64,000 nt of DNA from Streptomyces typhae (GCF_009755605.1 NZ_WPNZ01000001.1:372001-436000); one strand, 5' to 3'; numbered from the stretch's first letter, positions 19,183 to 27,941 are shown. Made by a program: numbers and translations. The notes: generated from the letters alone by a model not told the origin.

Positions 19183-19887
19183 GTGCCGGAAGACGCGGCA
19201 GCGACCTCCGGCCCGTCGGCATTACCCCTGGTGAGAAGGTTCACAGAATTGGGTTCCCATCCCCCGATACCCACCCGCGTCGTGCTGCTCGCCGGCCCCT
19301 CAGGCTCGGGCAAGTCGTCGTTCGCGGCCCGCTCGGGACTGCCCGTGCTGTGCCTCGACGACTTCTACAAGGAGTGCACCGACCCGTCGCTGCCCCTGGT
19401 CGCCGGCTCGTCGGACATCGACTGGGACTCGCCGCTGTCCTGGGACGCGGACGTCGCCCTCGCCGCGATCGGCGAGCTGTGCCGCACCGGCCGCACCCGG
19501 GTCCCGGTGTACGACATCGCGTCCAGCTCGCGGGTCGGCGAGGAGGCCCTCGACATCGAGCGCACGCCGCTCTTCATCGCGGAGGGCATCTTCGCCGCCG
19601 ACATCGTGGAGCGCTGCCGTGAGATGGGTGTCCTCGCGGACGCGATCTGTCTGCGCGGCCGCCCCTCGACGACGTTCCGCCGCAGGCTCCTGCGCGATCT
19701 GCGCGAGGGCCGCAAGTCCGTGCCGTTCCTGCTGCGCCGCGGCTGGCGGCTGATGCGCGCGGAGCGTGCCATCGTGGCCCGCCAGACGGCGCTCGGCGCG
19801 CACGCCTGCGGCAGGGACGAGGCCCTCGGCCGCCTCACGGACGCCGCCGCCGGGCGCTGCGTCAAGGCCCGCGCGACGGCCGCCTGA
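19183..19887 (+). CDS. Uridine kinase-like P-loop kinase
   Basis: 234 aa from GTG 19183; GTG 19231 (218 aa) is an equally possible start because neither has a clear ribosome site. Walker A VVLLAGPSGSGKSS, the substrate loop LCLDDFYKE, DIDWDSPLSWD and the VYDIASSSR segment match uridine/cytidine kinases and phosphoribulokinase-like folds. The LRGRPSTTFRRRLLRDLREGR stretch is a probable lid, shown here only in part. It would phosphorylate uridine or cytidine to the monophosphate, fitting a chromosomal region rich in nucleoside metabolism. A GATAAT box at ~19154-19159 may be its -10. No CTACGCGCGTAG site precedes it. Confidence 0.8.
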   Translation: MPEDAAATSGPSALPLVRRFTELGSHPPIPTRVVLLAGPSGSGKSSFAARSGLPVLCLDDFYKECTDPSLPLVAGSSDIDWDSPLSWDADVALAAIGELCRTGRTRVPVYDIASSSRVGEEALDIERTPLFIAEGIFAADIVERCREMGVLADAICLRGRPSTTFRRRLLRDLREGRKSVPFLLRRGWRLMRAERAIVARQTALGAHACGRDEALGRLTDAAAGRCVKARATAA

Positions 19888-20099
19888 CACGGGCTGACAC
19901 GGGCTGACGCGGGCGGGCCCGCTCCCGTACGCGTACTCGCACCCGGCACGGCGACGCGCACAGCAAACAGCGGGCCCGGAAAGACCCCCCGGCCCTCCGG
20001 TCCCGCTGCCTGTGCTCCCCCGTGCTCTCCCCCGTGCTCCCCCCTGGTGCGCGAGGCCCCGAACCCCCCTCGGTTCCCCCGTGGGCCTCGCTGGTGCCA

Positions 20100-20123
20100 C
20101 CGTCGCTTCCCCCGAAGCGACGG
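20100..20123 (-). terminator. Hairpin downstream of sigQ
   Basis: Perfect 10-bp stem CCGTCGCTTC / GAAGCGACGG with a CCCC loop, 55 bases past the sigQ stop. The 19888-20178 gap also carries three CACGGGCTGA-like short repeats (19887-19915) and a weaker GAGGCCC...GGGCCTC stem; no gene is seen. Confidence 0.6.
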
Positions 20124-20178
20124 CCCCTCCCCCTTCTTCCCGGGACGCTGATCCCCGGGCCCCCCGTCCTTGGGCGAC

Positions 20179-20943
20179 TCAGGCGACGAGTTCGCCGAAG
20201 GACTCCTCCTGGTCACGGCCGAAGCTGAGGACCTCGTCCTCGCGCAGCCGGCGGAGCGACCGCCAGATGCTGGACTTCACCGTGCCCACACTGATGTCGA
20301 GGATGTCCGCGATCTCCGGGTCCGTGCGGCCCTCGTAGTAGCGCAGGACCAGCATGGTGCGCTGGAGCTCGGGCAGCCGGGCGAGGGCCTGCCACAGGAC
20401 CGCGCGCAGCTCGGTGCCGCGCATCGCGTCCGTGTCGCCCACCGTCTCCGGCAGTTCCTCGGTCGGGTACTCGTTGAGCTTGCGGCGGCGCCAGGCGCTG
20501 ATGTGCAGGTTCGTCATCGTGCGCCGCAGATAGCCGCCGACGGCGGCCTTGTCGCTGATCCGGTCCCAGGCCCGGTAGGTCGAGAACAGCGCGCTCTGGA
20601 GCAGGTCCTCGGCCTCGAACCGGTCACCGGTCAGGTGGTAGGCGGTTGCGTACAGAGAGGCACGGCGCTCCTGGACATAGGCGGTGAACGCCGCTTCGGC
20701 GTCCTCGCTGCCCGTCCGGGACTGCGTCCGCTCCCCCGAGGCCTCCCTGTACGCGGCTCCCCCGTCGCCGCCGCCCTTGAGTGCGTCAACCACCGTCATG
20801 TACGCGGTGTGCTGACGCCCGGTGCCGCGAGCGCACCCCCGCCCGCTCACGGCACCGGACTTCTCGTGCTTCTCAGCACTCCTGCCGACGTCGTGCAGAC
20901 GCGTGACAACTGCGCTTGAGCTGGTGCTGTGCAGCGTGTTCAT
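20179..20943 (-). CDS. sigQ: ECF sigma factor SigQ
   Basis: 254 aa. A non-conserved N-terminal ~75 residues precede sigma region 2 (FTAYVQERRASLYATAYHLTG...EAEDLLQSALFSTYRAWDRI) and region 4 (LPELQRTMLVLRYYEGRTDPEIADIL...TVKSSIWRSLRRLR). It is of the SigE-like small sigma type. Divergent to afsQ1, the arrangement known for sigQ-afsQ1-afsQ2 in S. coelicolor, where AfsQ1 activates sigQ and SigQ counteracts the AfsQ system in antibiotic control under nitrogen-rich conditions. The start ATG has a GGGGGG stretch upstream. Confidence 0.9.
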   Translation of the reverse strand: MNTLHSTSSSAVVTRLHDVGRSAEKHEKSGAVSGRGCARGTGRQHTAYMTVVDALKGGGDGGAAYREASGERTQSRTGSEDAEAAFTAYVQERRASLYATAYHLTGDRFEAEDLLQSALFSTYRAWDRISDKAAVGGYLRRTMTNLHISAWRRRKLNEYPTEELPETVGDTDAMRGTELRAVLWQALARLPELQRTMLVLRYYEGRTDPEIADILDISVGTVKSSIWRSLRRLREDEVLSFGRDQEESFGELVA

Positions 20944-21027
20944 CTCGCGCCCCCCGTCGTGGAGTCTCTGGGATTTCCGTGTGACCAGAACTCTGCCGGA
21001 GCCACTTCATGGCGGTGTCCGCCGACT

Positions 21028-21043
21028 GTCACAGGCCTGCAAC
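21028..21043. promoter_or_regulatory. Candidate AfsQ1 binding site
   Basis: GTCAC-AGGCCT-GCAAC fits the reported AfsQ1 consensus GTnAC-n6-GTnAC at nine of ten defined bases. It sits ~85 bases upstream of the sigQ start and 115 upstream of afsQ1, where AfsQ1 is known to act in S. coelicolor. Confidence 0.55.
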
Positions 21044-21144
21044 AGGCGTCGTGGCACTCTCGCGCGGCGGCGGGAGCCCCGCTGACTCGTGTGGGTGCGG
21101 TGTGAGACGCCGACCAACAGTCGAACTGGGCCCGCACCATGGGA

Positions 21145-21157
21145 CAGAATGACGTTT
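21145..21157 (+). promoter_or_regulatory. Leaderless afsQ1 promoter -10 box
   Basis: CAGAAT (21145-21150) is followed by seven bases and the GTG start of afsQ1; no Shine-Dalgarno sequence is present. Confidence 0.5.
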
Positions 21158-21835
21158 GTGCCTTCCCTGTTGCTGATCGAGGACGACGACGCCATCCGGA
21201 CGGCCCTGGAGCTTTCGCTGACGCGCCAGGGCCACCGGGTGGCCACCGCTGCCACCGGCGAGGACGGTCTGAAGCTGCTCAGTGAGCAGCGTCCCGACCT
21301 GATCGTGCTGGATGTGATGCTGCCCGGCATCGACGGCTTCGAGGTGTGCCGCCGCATCCGGCGCACCGACCAGTTGCCGATCATCCTGCTGACCGCGCGC
21401 AGCGACGACATCGACGTGGTGGTCGGCCTGGAGTCCGGCGCCGACGACTATGTGGTCAAGCCCGTGCAGGGACGGGTGCTCGACGCTCGTATCCGCGCGG
21501 TCCTGCGCCGGGGCGAGCGGGAGGCCAACGACGCCGCGACGTTCGGCTCGCTGGTGATCGACCGGGCCGCGATGACGGTGACGAAGAACGGCGAGGACCT
21601 CCAGCTCACGCCGACCGAGCTGCGGCTGCTCCTGGAGCTGAGCCGCAGGCCGGGCCAGGCGCTGTCCCGGCAGCAGCTGCTCCGCCTGGTGTGGGAGCAC
21701 GACTACCTCGGTGACTCGCGGCTCGTCGACGCCTGTGTGCAGCGGCTGCGCGCGAAGGTGGAGGACGTGCCGTCCTCGCCGACGCTGATCCGTACGGTGC
21801 GCGGTGTGGGATACCGGCTGGACACGCCTCAGTGA
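21158..21835 (+). CDS. afsQ1: Response regulator AfsQ1
   Basis: 225 aa, the length of S. coelicolor AfsQ1. OmpR/PhoB type: receiver domain with IEDDD pocket and phospho-acceptor Asp52 (LIVLDVMLPGIDG), Lys in VVKPVQ, and a winged-helix DNA-binding domain (~130-223, LTPTELRLLLELSRRPG, RTVRGVGYRLD). Known in S. coelicolor as a regulator of antibiotic production and nitrogen metabolism. The GTG start is fixed by the leaderless -10 and by homologue length. Overlaps afsQ2 by GTGA, so the two are coupled. Confidence 0.96.
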   Translation: MPSLLLIEDDDAIRTALELSLTRQGHRVATAATGEDGLKLLSEQRPDLIVLDVMLPGIDGFEVCRRIRRTDQLPIILLTARSDDIDVVVGLESGADDYVVKPVQGRVLDARIRAVLRRGEREANDAATFGSLVIDRAAMTVTKNGEDLQLTPTELRLLLELSRRPGQALSRQQLLRLVWEHDYLGDSRLVDACVQRLRAKVEDVPSSPTLIRTVRGVGYRLDTPQ

Positions 21836-23445
21836 CCAAAGCGCACGACAAGCTCCACGGCCTGCCCGCGGCCCGCAAGGCGTTCCTGTCGGGCCTGCGC
21901 TTCACCAGTCTGCGGCTGCGTCTCGTGGTCGTCTTCGCCCTCGTGGCGCTGACCGCAGCCGTGTCCGCGTCCGGCATCGCGTACTGGCTCAACCGCGAGG
22001 CCGTCCTCACGCGCGCCCAGGACGCGGCCCTGAAGGACTTCCGGCAGCAGCTCCAGGCCCGCGCGGGCGCCCTCCCGCCCCATGCCACGCAGGACGAACT
22101 ACAGGTCGCCGCCAGTCAGATGGCGACCAGCAGCCAGCGCTACAGCGTGCTCCTGATCGGCGAGAACGCCGCGGGCAAGCGCGTGTACGGCTACTCCGAC
22201 CTGGACGCCTTCACCCTCGCCAAGGTGCCGAAGGCCCTGCGGGACGCCGTCAAGAAGCAGCAGGAGGTCTCGTCCGGCAACCGGAGCGAGTACCACCTGT
22301 ACTGGCAGCGCACCATGGACCACGGCACCCCGTACCTGGTCGGCGGGGCGAAGGTGATCGGCGGCGGGCCCACGGGCTACATGCTCAAGTCGCTAGAACC
22401 GGAGGCCAAGGACCTCAGCTCGCTCGGCTGGTCCCTGGCGATCGCCACGGCGCTCGCCCTCGTCGGCTCCGCCCTGCTCGCGCAGGCGGCCGCCACGACC
22501 GTACTGAAACCCGTGCACCGTCTCGGGGTCGCCGCGCGCCGGCTCGGCGAGGGCAAACTGGACACCCGTCTGCGGGTGTCGGGCACGGACGAGCTCGCGG
22601 ATCTGTCGCGTACGTTCAACCGCACCGCGGAGAACCTGGAGAAGAAGGTCGCGGACATGAGCGCCCGCGACGAGGCGAGCCGCCGCTTCGTGGCGGACAT
22701 GTCGCACGAGCTGCGCACCCCGCTGACCGCGATCACCGCCGTGACGGAGGTCCTGGAGGAGGAGCTGGACGCGGAGACCGGCTCCGTCGACCCGATGATC
22801 GAGCCCGCGGTGCGCCTCGTGGTCAGCGAGACCCGGCGCCTGAACGACCTCGTCGAGAACCTGATGGAGGTCACCCGCTTCGACGCGGGCACCGCGAAGC
22901 TCGTCCTCGACGACGTCGACATCGCCGACCAGATCACCGCGTGCATCGACGCCCGCGCCTGGCTCGACGCCGTCGAGCTCGACGCCGAGCGCGGCATCAT
23001 GGTCCGCCTCGACCCGCGCCGCCTCGACGTCGTCCTCGCCAACCTCATCGGCAACGCCCTCAAGCACGGCGGCTCCCCGGTGAAGGTCTCGGTGCGGATC
23101 GACGGCGAGAGCCTGCTCATCGCGGTACGGGACGGCGGCCCCGGCATCCCCGAGGACGTCCTGCCGCACGTCTTCGACCGCTTCTACAAGGCCAGCGCGT
23201 CCCGGCCGCGCTCGGAGGGCAGCGGGCTCGGGCTCTCCATCGCCCTGGAGAACGCGCACATCCACGGCGGCGAGATCACCGCGGCGAACTCGCCGGGCGG
23301 GGGCGCGGTGTTCACGCTGTGCCTGCCCCGGGACCCCTCGCCGCTGACGGGCGAGCAGGGCCCGGACCGGGACGGGGGCCCGGAGTCCGACGGAGGTCCG
23401 GAGGCCGGCGGCGGCCGCCCCGAGGAAGGCGAGGAGACGACATGA
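21832..23445 (+). CDS. afsQ2: Sensor histidine kinase AfsQ2
   Basis: 537 aa. First membrane helix ~27-52, extracytoplasmic sensor ~53-198, second helix ~199-222, HAMP domain, then HisKA with phospho-acceptor His292 in DMSHELRTPLTA. ATPase boxes: NLIGNALKHGG (N), RDGGPGIPEDVLPHVFDRFYK (G1/F) and GSGLGLSIALENAHIHGG (G2). The C-terminal ~40 residues are Gly/Pro/Glu-rich. The start overlaps the afsQ1 stop, and its own stop overlaps the lipoprotein start by ATGA, so the three genes form one unit. Confidence 0.96.
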   Translation: MTKAHDKLHGLPAARKAFLSGLRFTSLRLRLVVVFALVALTAAVSASGIAYWLNREAVLTRAQDAALKDFRQQLQARAGALPPHATQDELQVAASQMATSSQRYSVLLIGENAAGKRVYGYSDLDAFTLAKVPKALRDAVKKQQEVSSGNRSEYHLYWQRTMDHGTPYLVGGAKVIGGGPTGYMLKSLEPEAKDLSSLGWSLAIATALALVGSALLAQAAATTVLKPVHRLGVAARRLGEGKLDTRLRVSGTDELADLSRTFNRTAENLEKKVADMSARDEASRRFVADMSHELRTPLTAITAVTEVLEEELDAETGSVDPMIEPAVRLVVSETRRLNDLVENLMEVTRFDAGTAKLVLDDVDIADQITACIDARAWLDAVELDAERGIMVRLDPRRLDVVLANLIGNALKHGGSPVKVSVRIDGESLLIAVRDGGPGIPEDVLPHVFDRFYKASASRPRSEGSGLGLSIALENAHIHGGEITAANSPGGGAVFTLCLPRDPSPLTGEQGPDRDGGPESDGGPEAGGGRPEEGEETT

Positions 23446-24050
23446 CCGGGCGACGGCTGAGGGCCGCGCTTGCCGCCACCGTGCTCGTGGCCACGCTCGG
23501 CGGCTGCGGCATCCGCTCCACGGAGGTGCCGACGGACTTCGGCCCCGCGCCCTCGCGGGTGCCGTGCGTGGCGTCGAGCTCGGGCGTCTCGACGCAGGAC
23601 GAGGCCACGGGCGTCCCCGTACAGATCTTCCTGGTGTGCGCGTCCCAGCTCGTGACCGTCGACAGGACGGTGCGGATTCCCAGCGAGAAGGCCACCACCG
23701 ACCGGGTCCGCATCGCGCAGACGCTCCTCGACGAGCTGTCCGCGCCGCCGTCACAGACCGCCAAGCAGGCCGGGTACGAGACGGACGTGCGCCGCGGCAT
23801 CACCGTCTCTGGGCCGCAGCGGGGCGATCCGGACGTGGCGCTGCGGCTGAGCACCCGCCCCGCGGACCTGTCGTCCCTGGCGCTCGCGCAGATCGTCTGT
23901 ACGTACGCGGACGGCGCGGTGGCGGACAGCGACGGCACCGTCGTCCTCGGCGGCCCCGCGGGCACCCCGCTGCTGCGTTACGAGTGCACGCAGGCGGTGC
24001 GCTCCCGGCCCGGCACGGTGGCGCCGCCGTCGCAGTCGGTGGAGCGGTAG
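23442..24050 (+). CDS. Lipoprotein encoded with AfsQ1/Q2
   Basis: 202 aa. Signal peptide with lipobox VATLGGC. The mature part holds a GerMN-like domain pattern (RVRIAQTLLDELSAPPSQTAKQAGY...GITVSGP...LRLSTRPADLSSLALAQIVCTY) also found in the two-component-associated LpqB-type lipoproteins. Cys pairs at PCVASS, VCASQ, VCTY and YECTQ could form two disulfides. Overlap with afsQ2 (ATGA) implies a function in sensing, such as modulating AfsQ2 outside the membrane. That role is inferred from context only. Confidence 0.85.
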   Translation: MTGRRLRAALAATVLVATLGGCGIRSTEVPTDFGPAPSRVPCVASSSGVSTQDEATGVPVQIFLVCASQLVTVDRTVRIPSEKATTDRVRIAQTLLDELSAPPSQTAKQAGYETDVRRGITVSGPQRGDPDVALRLSTRPADLSSLALAQIVCTYADGAVADSDGTVVLGGPAGTPLLRYECTQAVRSRPGTVAPPSQSVER

Positions 24051-24111
24051 CTCCCCAAAGCGGACGGGCAGTTGCGGAACCGATCCCGCCGCGCCCGGCG
24101 TCTTGGGGGGC

Positions 24112-24720
24112 GTGCGTCAAGGCTCGGGCGGGCGCGGAGCCGCCATTCGCTTTCGCGCGGCGGGAGGGGTACTCCTCGCCGCGCATCTCCTGGTCGTCGC
24201 GTGGATCACGCTGCGCCCGCTGGACGTGCCCTGGGTGAGCGCGGCGAACCTGCAACCTCTCGCGGGCATCAAGGCGGACCTGGAGCGCGGCCCGGAGCAG
24301 GCGGCCCGGCAGATCGGCGGGGCGCTGCTGCTCCTGGCGCCGCTCGGGGTGCTGCTGCCGCTGGCCGGTGGGCGGCTCGTCGTCTCGCCGCTGGCTTCGC
24401 TCGCGCGCACGGTCGCCGTGGGCGCGCTGCTCTCGCTGGGCATCGAACTGTTGCAGACCGGGGTGCCGGGCCAGGTGGTCGACGTCGACTCGCTGCTCCT
24501 GAACACCCTGGGTGTCGCCCTGGCCCATCTGGCCGTGGTGCCCGCCGTGCGGGCCCGGCTGCGGCGCCGGAGGGACGGACGGCCGACCGGGGTCCGCCGC
24601 GGTCAGGGGTCCTCCCAGGGGGCGGCTTCTCAGGGGGCCGCCTCTGCGGGGATGGCTTCTCAGGGGGTGGCCTCTCAGGGGGCGACCCCGAAGATTCCCA
24701 GGGTCGGTATCGCCCCCTAG
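24112..24720 (+). CDS. VanZ-family membrane protein
   Basis: 202 aa from GTG 24112 (TTG 24103 also possible). Four membrane helices; TLRPLDV, the NLQPLAGI strand, LLLLAPLGVLLPL and GIELLQTGVPGQVVDVDSLL give the VanZ signature. The C-terminal ~45 residues are a cytoplasmic tail with the imperfect 5-6 residue repeat SQGAAS encoded by degenerate repeats at ~24605-24690. VanZ-like proteins are linked to teicoplanin resistance in enterococci, but most actinobacterial members have no known function. Confidence 0.75.
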   Translation: MRQGSGGRGAAIRFRAAGGVLLAAHLLVVAWITLRPLDVPWVSAANLQPLAGIKADLERGPEQAARQIGGALLLLAPLGVLLPLAGGRLVVSPLASLARTVAVGALLSLGIELLQTGVPGQVVDVDSLLLNTLGVALAHLAVVPAVRARLRRRRDGRPTGVRRGQGSSQGAASQGAASAGMASQGVASQGATPKIPRVGIAP

Positions 24721-24831
24721 CCTGAGGCTTTGCCCGTTTCGCGGACCTACCTTGGGGTCAGTCGATTCGTAAGGGGGCATCGGTCCCGCCGACGCCTCCA
24801 GCCCGTCGAGTCAGCCCGCGAAGGAGCCACC

Positions 24832-25032
24832 ATGTCCGCCCTTGCCCGCCCCACCGAAGGCCGCATGATCGGCGGAGTGTGCGCCGCTCTCGCCCGCCGC
24901 GTCGGCTGGTCCGCCACGACCATGCGTGTCGTGTTCGTCGTGTCCTGTCTGCTGCCGGGTCCCCAGTTCCTGCTGTACATCGCGCTGTGGATCCTGCTGC
25001 CCACCGAGAACCGGACGAAGACGGCCTGGTGA
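24832..25032 (+). CDS. PspC-domain small membrane protein
   Basis: 66 aa. The PspC domain covers almost the whole protein: RPTEGRMIGGVCAALARRVGW followed by the hydrophobic TMRVVFVVSCLLPGPQFLLY and ALWILLPTE. AAGGAG lies six bases before the ATG. PspC domains take part in phage-shock-type envelope stress responses; the stand-alone form here is common in Streptomyces. Confidence 0.85.
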   Translation: MSALARPTEGRMIGGVCAALARRVGWSATTMRVVFVVSCLLPGPQFLLYIALWILLPTENRTKTAW

Positions 25033-25077
25033 CGGCGGCCGCGGCCCGGCCCGCGCCGGGCCCGTCGCGGTACGCCG

Positions 25078-25109
25078 ACGGGGCGCACCCCAGTGCGGGG
25101 GCGCCCCGT
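25078..25109. terminator. Hairpin between convergent genes
   Basis: ACGGGGCGC (25078-25086) pairs with GCGCCCCGT (25101-25109) around a 14-base loop, between the PspC gene and the convergent secreted-protein gene. Confidence 0.6.
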
Positions 25110-25164
25110 CGTGCGTGTGCGGCGCGGCTTCGCCGGGCTGCGCGACTCAGAAGAGCGGCGTGGA

Positions 25165-25662
25165 TCAGAGGAGCGGCGTGGCTCCGAGCGCGCCCGTCGG
25201 GAGGCCCTGCGTGGGAAGGGCCTGCGTGGGGAGGGCCTTGAGGGGGAGGCCGCCCGTGGGCAGGGCGTTGTTGGCCAGGACCTGCTGGACCGGGAGGCCG
25301 CCGAGGAGGCCGGAGACCGGGTCCGCGGCCGGGGCGGGAGCGGGCTTGGTGCCCTGCACGGCCCTGTCGGCGGCGCCGCCGTTCCCGCCTTCGTCGTCAC
25401 CGAGCGGCACCATCTGGTCGAGGGTGGGCTGCACGGCGGTCAGGCCGCTGCCGAGCGCGCTCTGGCCTGCGGCGAGCGACTCGGGCGCGCCGTCGGGCAG
25501 GGTCTCGGCGAGCTCGCCGACCGGCGCCGCCGACGTGACCGTGGACACGGTCCCCGCGACATCCGGCACGGCCGAGGCCGCGTTCGCCGCACCGGCGCCC
25601 GTGGCGGCGAAGGCGGCACCGAGGGCGGCGACACCGAGGGTCTTGGCAGCAGACTGCTTCAT
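25165..25662 (-). CDS. Secreted protein with LPT-rich C-terminus
   Basis: 165 aa. Signal peptide MKQSAAKTLGVAALGAAFAA with AxA sites (GAANAAS). The middle is Pro/Ala/Asp-rich. The last ~45 residues repeat ALPTGGLP, ALPTQALP, TQGLPTGAL. These look like sortase LPxTG words in part, but no membrane helix or basic tail follows, so classical wall anchoring is unlikely. The start is chosen by AAGGAC nine bases upstream; an in-frame extension to 25734 is rejected. Function not recognised. Confidence 0.7.
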   Translation of the reverse strand: MKQSAAKTLGVAALGAAFAATGAGAANAASAVPDVAGTVSTVTSAAPVGELAETLPDGAPESLAAGQSALGSGLTAVQPTLDQMVPLGDDEGGNGGAADRAVQGTKPAPAPAADPVSGLLGGLPVQQVLANNALPTGGLPLKALPTQALPTQGLPTGALGATPLL

Positions 25663-25744
25663 CTTCAATGCGTCCTTGATGACGGGGGCGTTGAGCGGTG
25701 CTCGACCGTAAACACCCTCAAGGTCACCCCGCAAACATCCGAAA

Positions 25745-25772
25745 ACGGCCGGGGATTCGTGTCCCCGGCCGT
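25745..25772 (-). terminator. Intrinsic terminator-like hairpin between add and the secreted-protein gene
   Basis: ACGGCCGGGGA (25745-25755) and TCCCCGGCCGT (25762-25772) form a perfect 11-bp stem with a 6-base loop, 22 bases past the add stop. On the minus strand it is followed by GTTTTC, giving a short U-tract. Confidence 0.8.
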
Positions 25773-25794
25773 CCCTTTGGCGTAGTCCCGCCGG

Positions 25795-26988
25795 TCAGGG
25801 GGCGGAAGATGCGCTGGTGGAAGCGGTCTGACGGAAAAGCCACTCGGACTTCAGTTCGGCATAACCGGGCTTGATGACGTCATTGATCATGGCCAGCCTT
25901 TCATCGAAAGGAATGAACGCCGACTTCATCGCATTGACGGTGAACCACTGCATGTCGTCGAGCGTGTAGCCGAACGTGTCGACCAGGTGCTCGAATTCGC
26001 GGCTCATGCTGGTGCCGGACATCAGCCGGTTGTCGGTGTTCACGGTGGCCCGGAAGTGCAGCTTGCGCAGCAGGCCGATGGGGTGGTCCTCGTACGAGGC
26101 CGCCGCGCCGGTCTGCAGGTTGGAGCTGGGGCACAGCTCCAGCGGGACGCGCTTGTCGCGTACGTAGGACGCGAGCCTGCCGAGCTGGACCGTGCCGTCG
26201 TCGGCGACCTCGATGTCGTCGATGATGCGCACCCCGTGGCCGAGCCGGTCGGCGCCGCACCACTGGAGCGCCTGCCAGATCGAGGGCAGGCCGAAGGCCT
26301 CACCGGCGTGGATGGTGAAGTGGTTGTTCTCCCGCTTCAGATACTCGAAGGCGTCGAGGTGGCGGTTGGGAGGGAAGCCGGCCTCGGCGCCCGCGATGTC
26401 GAAGCCGACGACGCCCGCGTCGCGGTAGCGGTTGGCGAGTTCGGCGATCTCCAGGGCGCGGGCGGCGTGCCGCATGGCGGTGAGCAGGGCGCCCACGCGG
26501 ATGCGGTGGCCGTTCTCCCGGGCGCGGCGCTCGCCCTCGCGGAAGCCGTCGTTGACGGCCTCGACGACCTCTTCGAGGGTCAGGCCGGCCTCCAGGTGCT
26601 GCTCGGGGGCGTAGCGGATCTCGGCGTAGACGACGCCGTCCTCGGCCAGGTCCTCGGCGCACTCGGCGGCGACGCGGAAGAGGGCGTCGCGGGTCTGCAT
26701 GACGGCGCAGGTGTGGGCGAAGGTCTCCAGGTACCGCTCCAGGGAGCCCGAGTCGGCGGCCTCGCGGAACCAGACGCCGAGCTTGTCGGGGTCGGTCTCC
26801 GGCAAGCCCTCGTAACCGTTGTCCCGGGCCAGGTCGACGATGGTGCCGGGGCGCAGGCCGCCGTCGAGGTGGTCGTGCAGGAGGACCTTCGGGGCGCGCC
26901 GGATCTGCTCCGCGCCGGGGGTGCCGGGGTGACTCGCGCGGCCCGTGGGGCCGCCCGCTGCGCTGATCTTGCTGGTCTGGCTCGTCAT
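25795..26988 (-). CDS. add: Adenosine deaminase
   Basis: 397 aa. Deaminates adenosine and deoxyadenosine to (deoxy)inosine, the substrate of PNP. The metal site HxH is in LLHDHLDGG; further blocks are [24 protein letters not shown] (with the His and catalytic Glu-type region), DRLGHGVRI and the [16 protein letters not shown] segment. The start is fixed by the promoter: TACAGT six bases upstream of ATG 26988 with the operator just before it. A much longer in-frame extension (to 28083) is a GC-rich artefact. Confidence 0.95.
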   Translation of the reverse strand: MTSQTSKISAAGGPTGRASHPGTPGAEQIRRAPKVLLHDHLDGGLRPGTIVDLARDNGYEGLPETDPDKLGVWFREAADSGSLERYLETFAHTCAVMQTRDALFRVAAECAEDLAEDGVVYAEIRYAPEQHLEAGLTLEEVVEAVNDGFREGERRARENGHRIRVGALLTAMRHAARALEIAELANRYRDAGVVGFDIAGAEAGFPPNRHLDAFEYLKRENNHFTIHAGEAFGLPSIWQALQWCGADRLGHGVRIIDDIEVADDGTVQLGRLASYVRDKRVPLELCPSSNLQTGAAASYEDHPIGLLRKLHFRATVNTDNRLMSGTSMSREFEHLVDTFGYTLDDMQWFTVNAMKSAFIPFDERLAMINDVIKPGYAELKSEWLFRQTASTSASSAP

Positions 26989-27016
26989 CTCGGCACTGTA
27001 GCGCCTACGCGCGTAG
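26989..27016 (-). promoter_or_regulatory. add promoter with perfect CTACGCGCGTAG operator
   Basis: The palindrome occupies 27005-27016. On the minus strand it is followed after four bases by TACAGT (27000-26995), then six bases and the ATG, so the transcript is probably leaderless. A divergent hydrolase gene starts at 27091. Confidence 0.75.
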
Positions 27017-27090
27017 ATCTCACTGGTCGATACGTAACAGTGACCCTGCGGACGGGTGGCATGCACCATGACTTCTGACACTGTTCTGCC

Positions 27091-27852
27091 ATGGCACAGC
27101 AAGCGACGTCCCGTCCCGTGCGTACGGCCAGGCTCGGGCGTGTGGTGGGCACGCGTCCCTCGACGGTGAGCGCGGTGGCGCTCCTGTTGCCCGGCGGCCA
27201 CGAGACCTCCGCCCGCAAGCCTTCCTTCCTCGCCGCCGCGGCGGTCCGTTCGCTGGGGCGCGGCCTCGCCCGCGCGGGCCGCGACGACGGGCTCGCGGTG
27301 CACACCGTGCACTATCGCGTCGGCGGCTGGAACGGCCCGGAGGCGCAGCTCGCGCGGGACGCGGAGTGGGCGGCCGACGAGGTCGTGCGCCGCTACGGGG
27401 ACGTGCCCGTGTGCTTCGCCGGCCTCGACATGGGCGGGCGCGCGGCGCTGCGGGCCGCCGGGCACACCGCCGTCGAGTCCGTGGTGGCGCTCGCCCCCTG
27501 GCTGCCCGAGGAGGACGTGGCCGCGCCGCCGGAGCCCGTGAAGCAGCTCGTGGGGCGGCGGGTGCTCCTGGTGCACGGCACCAACGACGAGCGGACCGAC
27601 CCCGAGTTGTCGTTCCGGCTCGCGGCGCGGGCGAAGAAGGTGAACCGGGACGTGTGCCGGTTCGAGGTGCACTCCGACGGGCACCGGCTCAGCCAGCACC
27701 ACGCCGAAGTGCTCGCCCTCGCGGCGAACTTCGTCCAGGGGTCGCTGTTCGGGCACCCCCTCGCACGGCCGGTGGAGGACGCGTTGGCCGCGCCGCCGCC
27801 GCTGGGGTTGCGGATGCCGCTGGCCGCGGGGTTCGGCAAGTCCCTGCGCTGA
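27091..27852 (+). CDS. Alpha/beta-hydrolase-fold protein with Asp at the nucleophile position
   Basis: 253 aa, dienelactone-hydrolase/acetylesterase-like. The nucleophile elbow reads [12 protein letters not shown]: the family Ser of G-x-S-x-G is replaced by Asp113. The rest of the triad is present (Asp in [11 protein letters not shown] and His in [11 protein letters not shown]). CACTGT six bases upstream of the ATG suggests leaderless expression. It diverges from add, and the add operator lies between the two genes, so it may share control. It may be inactive or use an Asp nucleophile as haloalkane dehalogenases do. Confidence 0.75.
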   Translation: MAQQATSRPVRTARLGRVVGTRPSTVSAVALLLPGGHETSARKPSFLAAAAVRSLGRGLARAGRDDGLAVHTVHYRVGGWNGPEAQLARDAEWAADEVVRRYGDVPVCFAGLDMGGRAALRAAGHTAVESVVALAPWLPEEDVAAPPEPVKQLVGRRVLLVHGTNDERTDPELSFRLAARAKKVNRDVCRFEVHSDGHRLSQHHAEVLALAANFVQGSLFGHPLARPVEDALAAPPPLGLRMPLAAGFGKSLR

Positions 27853-27865
27853 GGTTTCGGTTGCC

Positions 27866-27903
27866 GCGGTGGCTGGGCCACAGGGCGGTGGCTGGGCCAC
27901 AGG
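27866..27903. repeat. Two tandem 19-bp repeats
   Basis: GCGGTGGCTGGGCCACAGG occurs twice without spacing (27866-27884, 27885-27903), between the hydrolase and STAS genes. Each copy holds the small palindrome GGCTGGGCC. Confidence 0.8.
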
Positions 27904-27941
27904 GAGCACGGGGGGCACAGGAAAAGTCCCTGGCCCTGCCG

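Noticed and set aside
23470..24238. Plus-strand ORFs inside the afsQ2-linked lipoprotein
   Set aside because: Out of frame with the lipobox-containing lipoprotein and lacking motifs.
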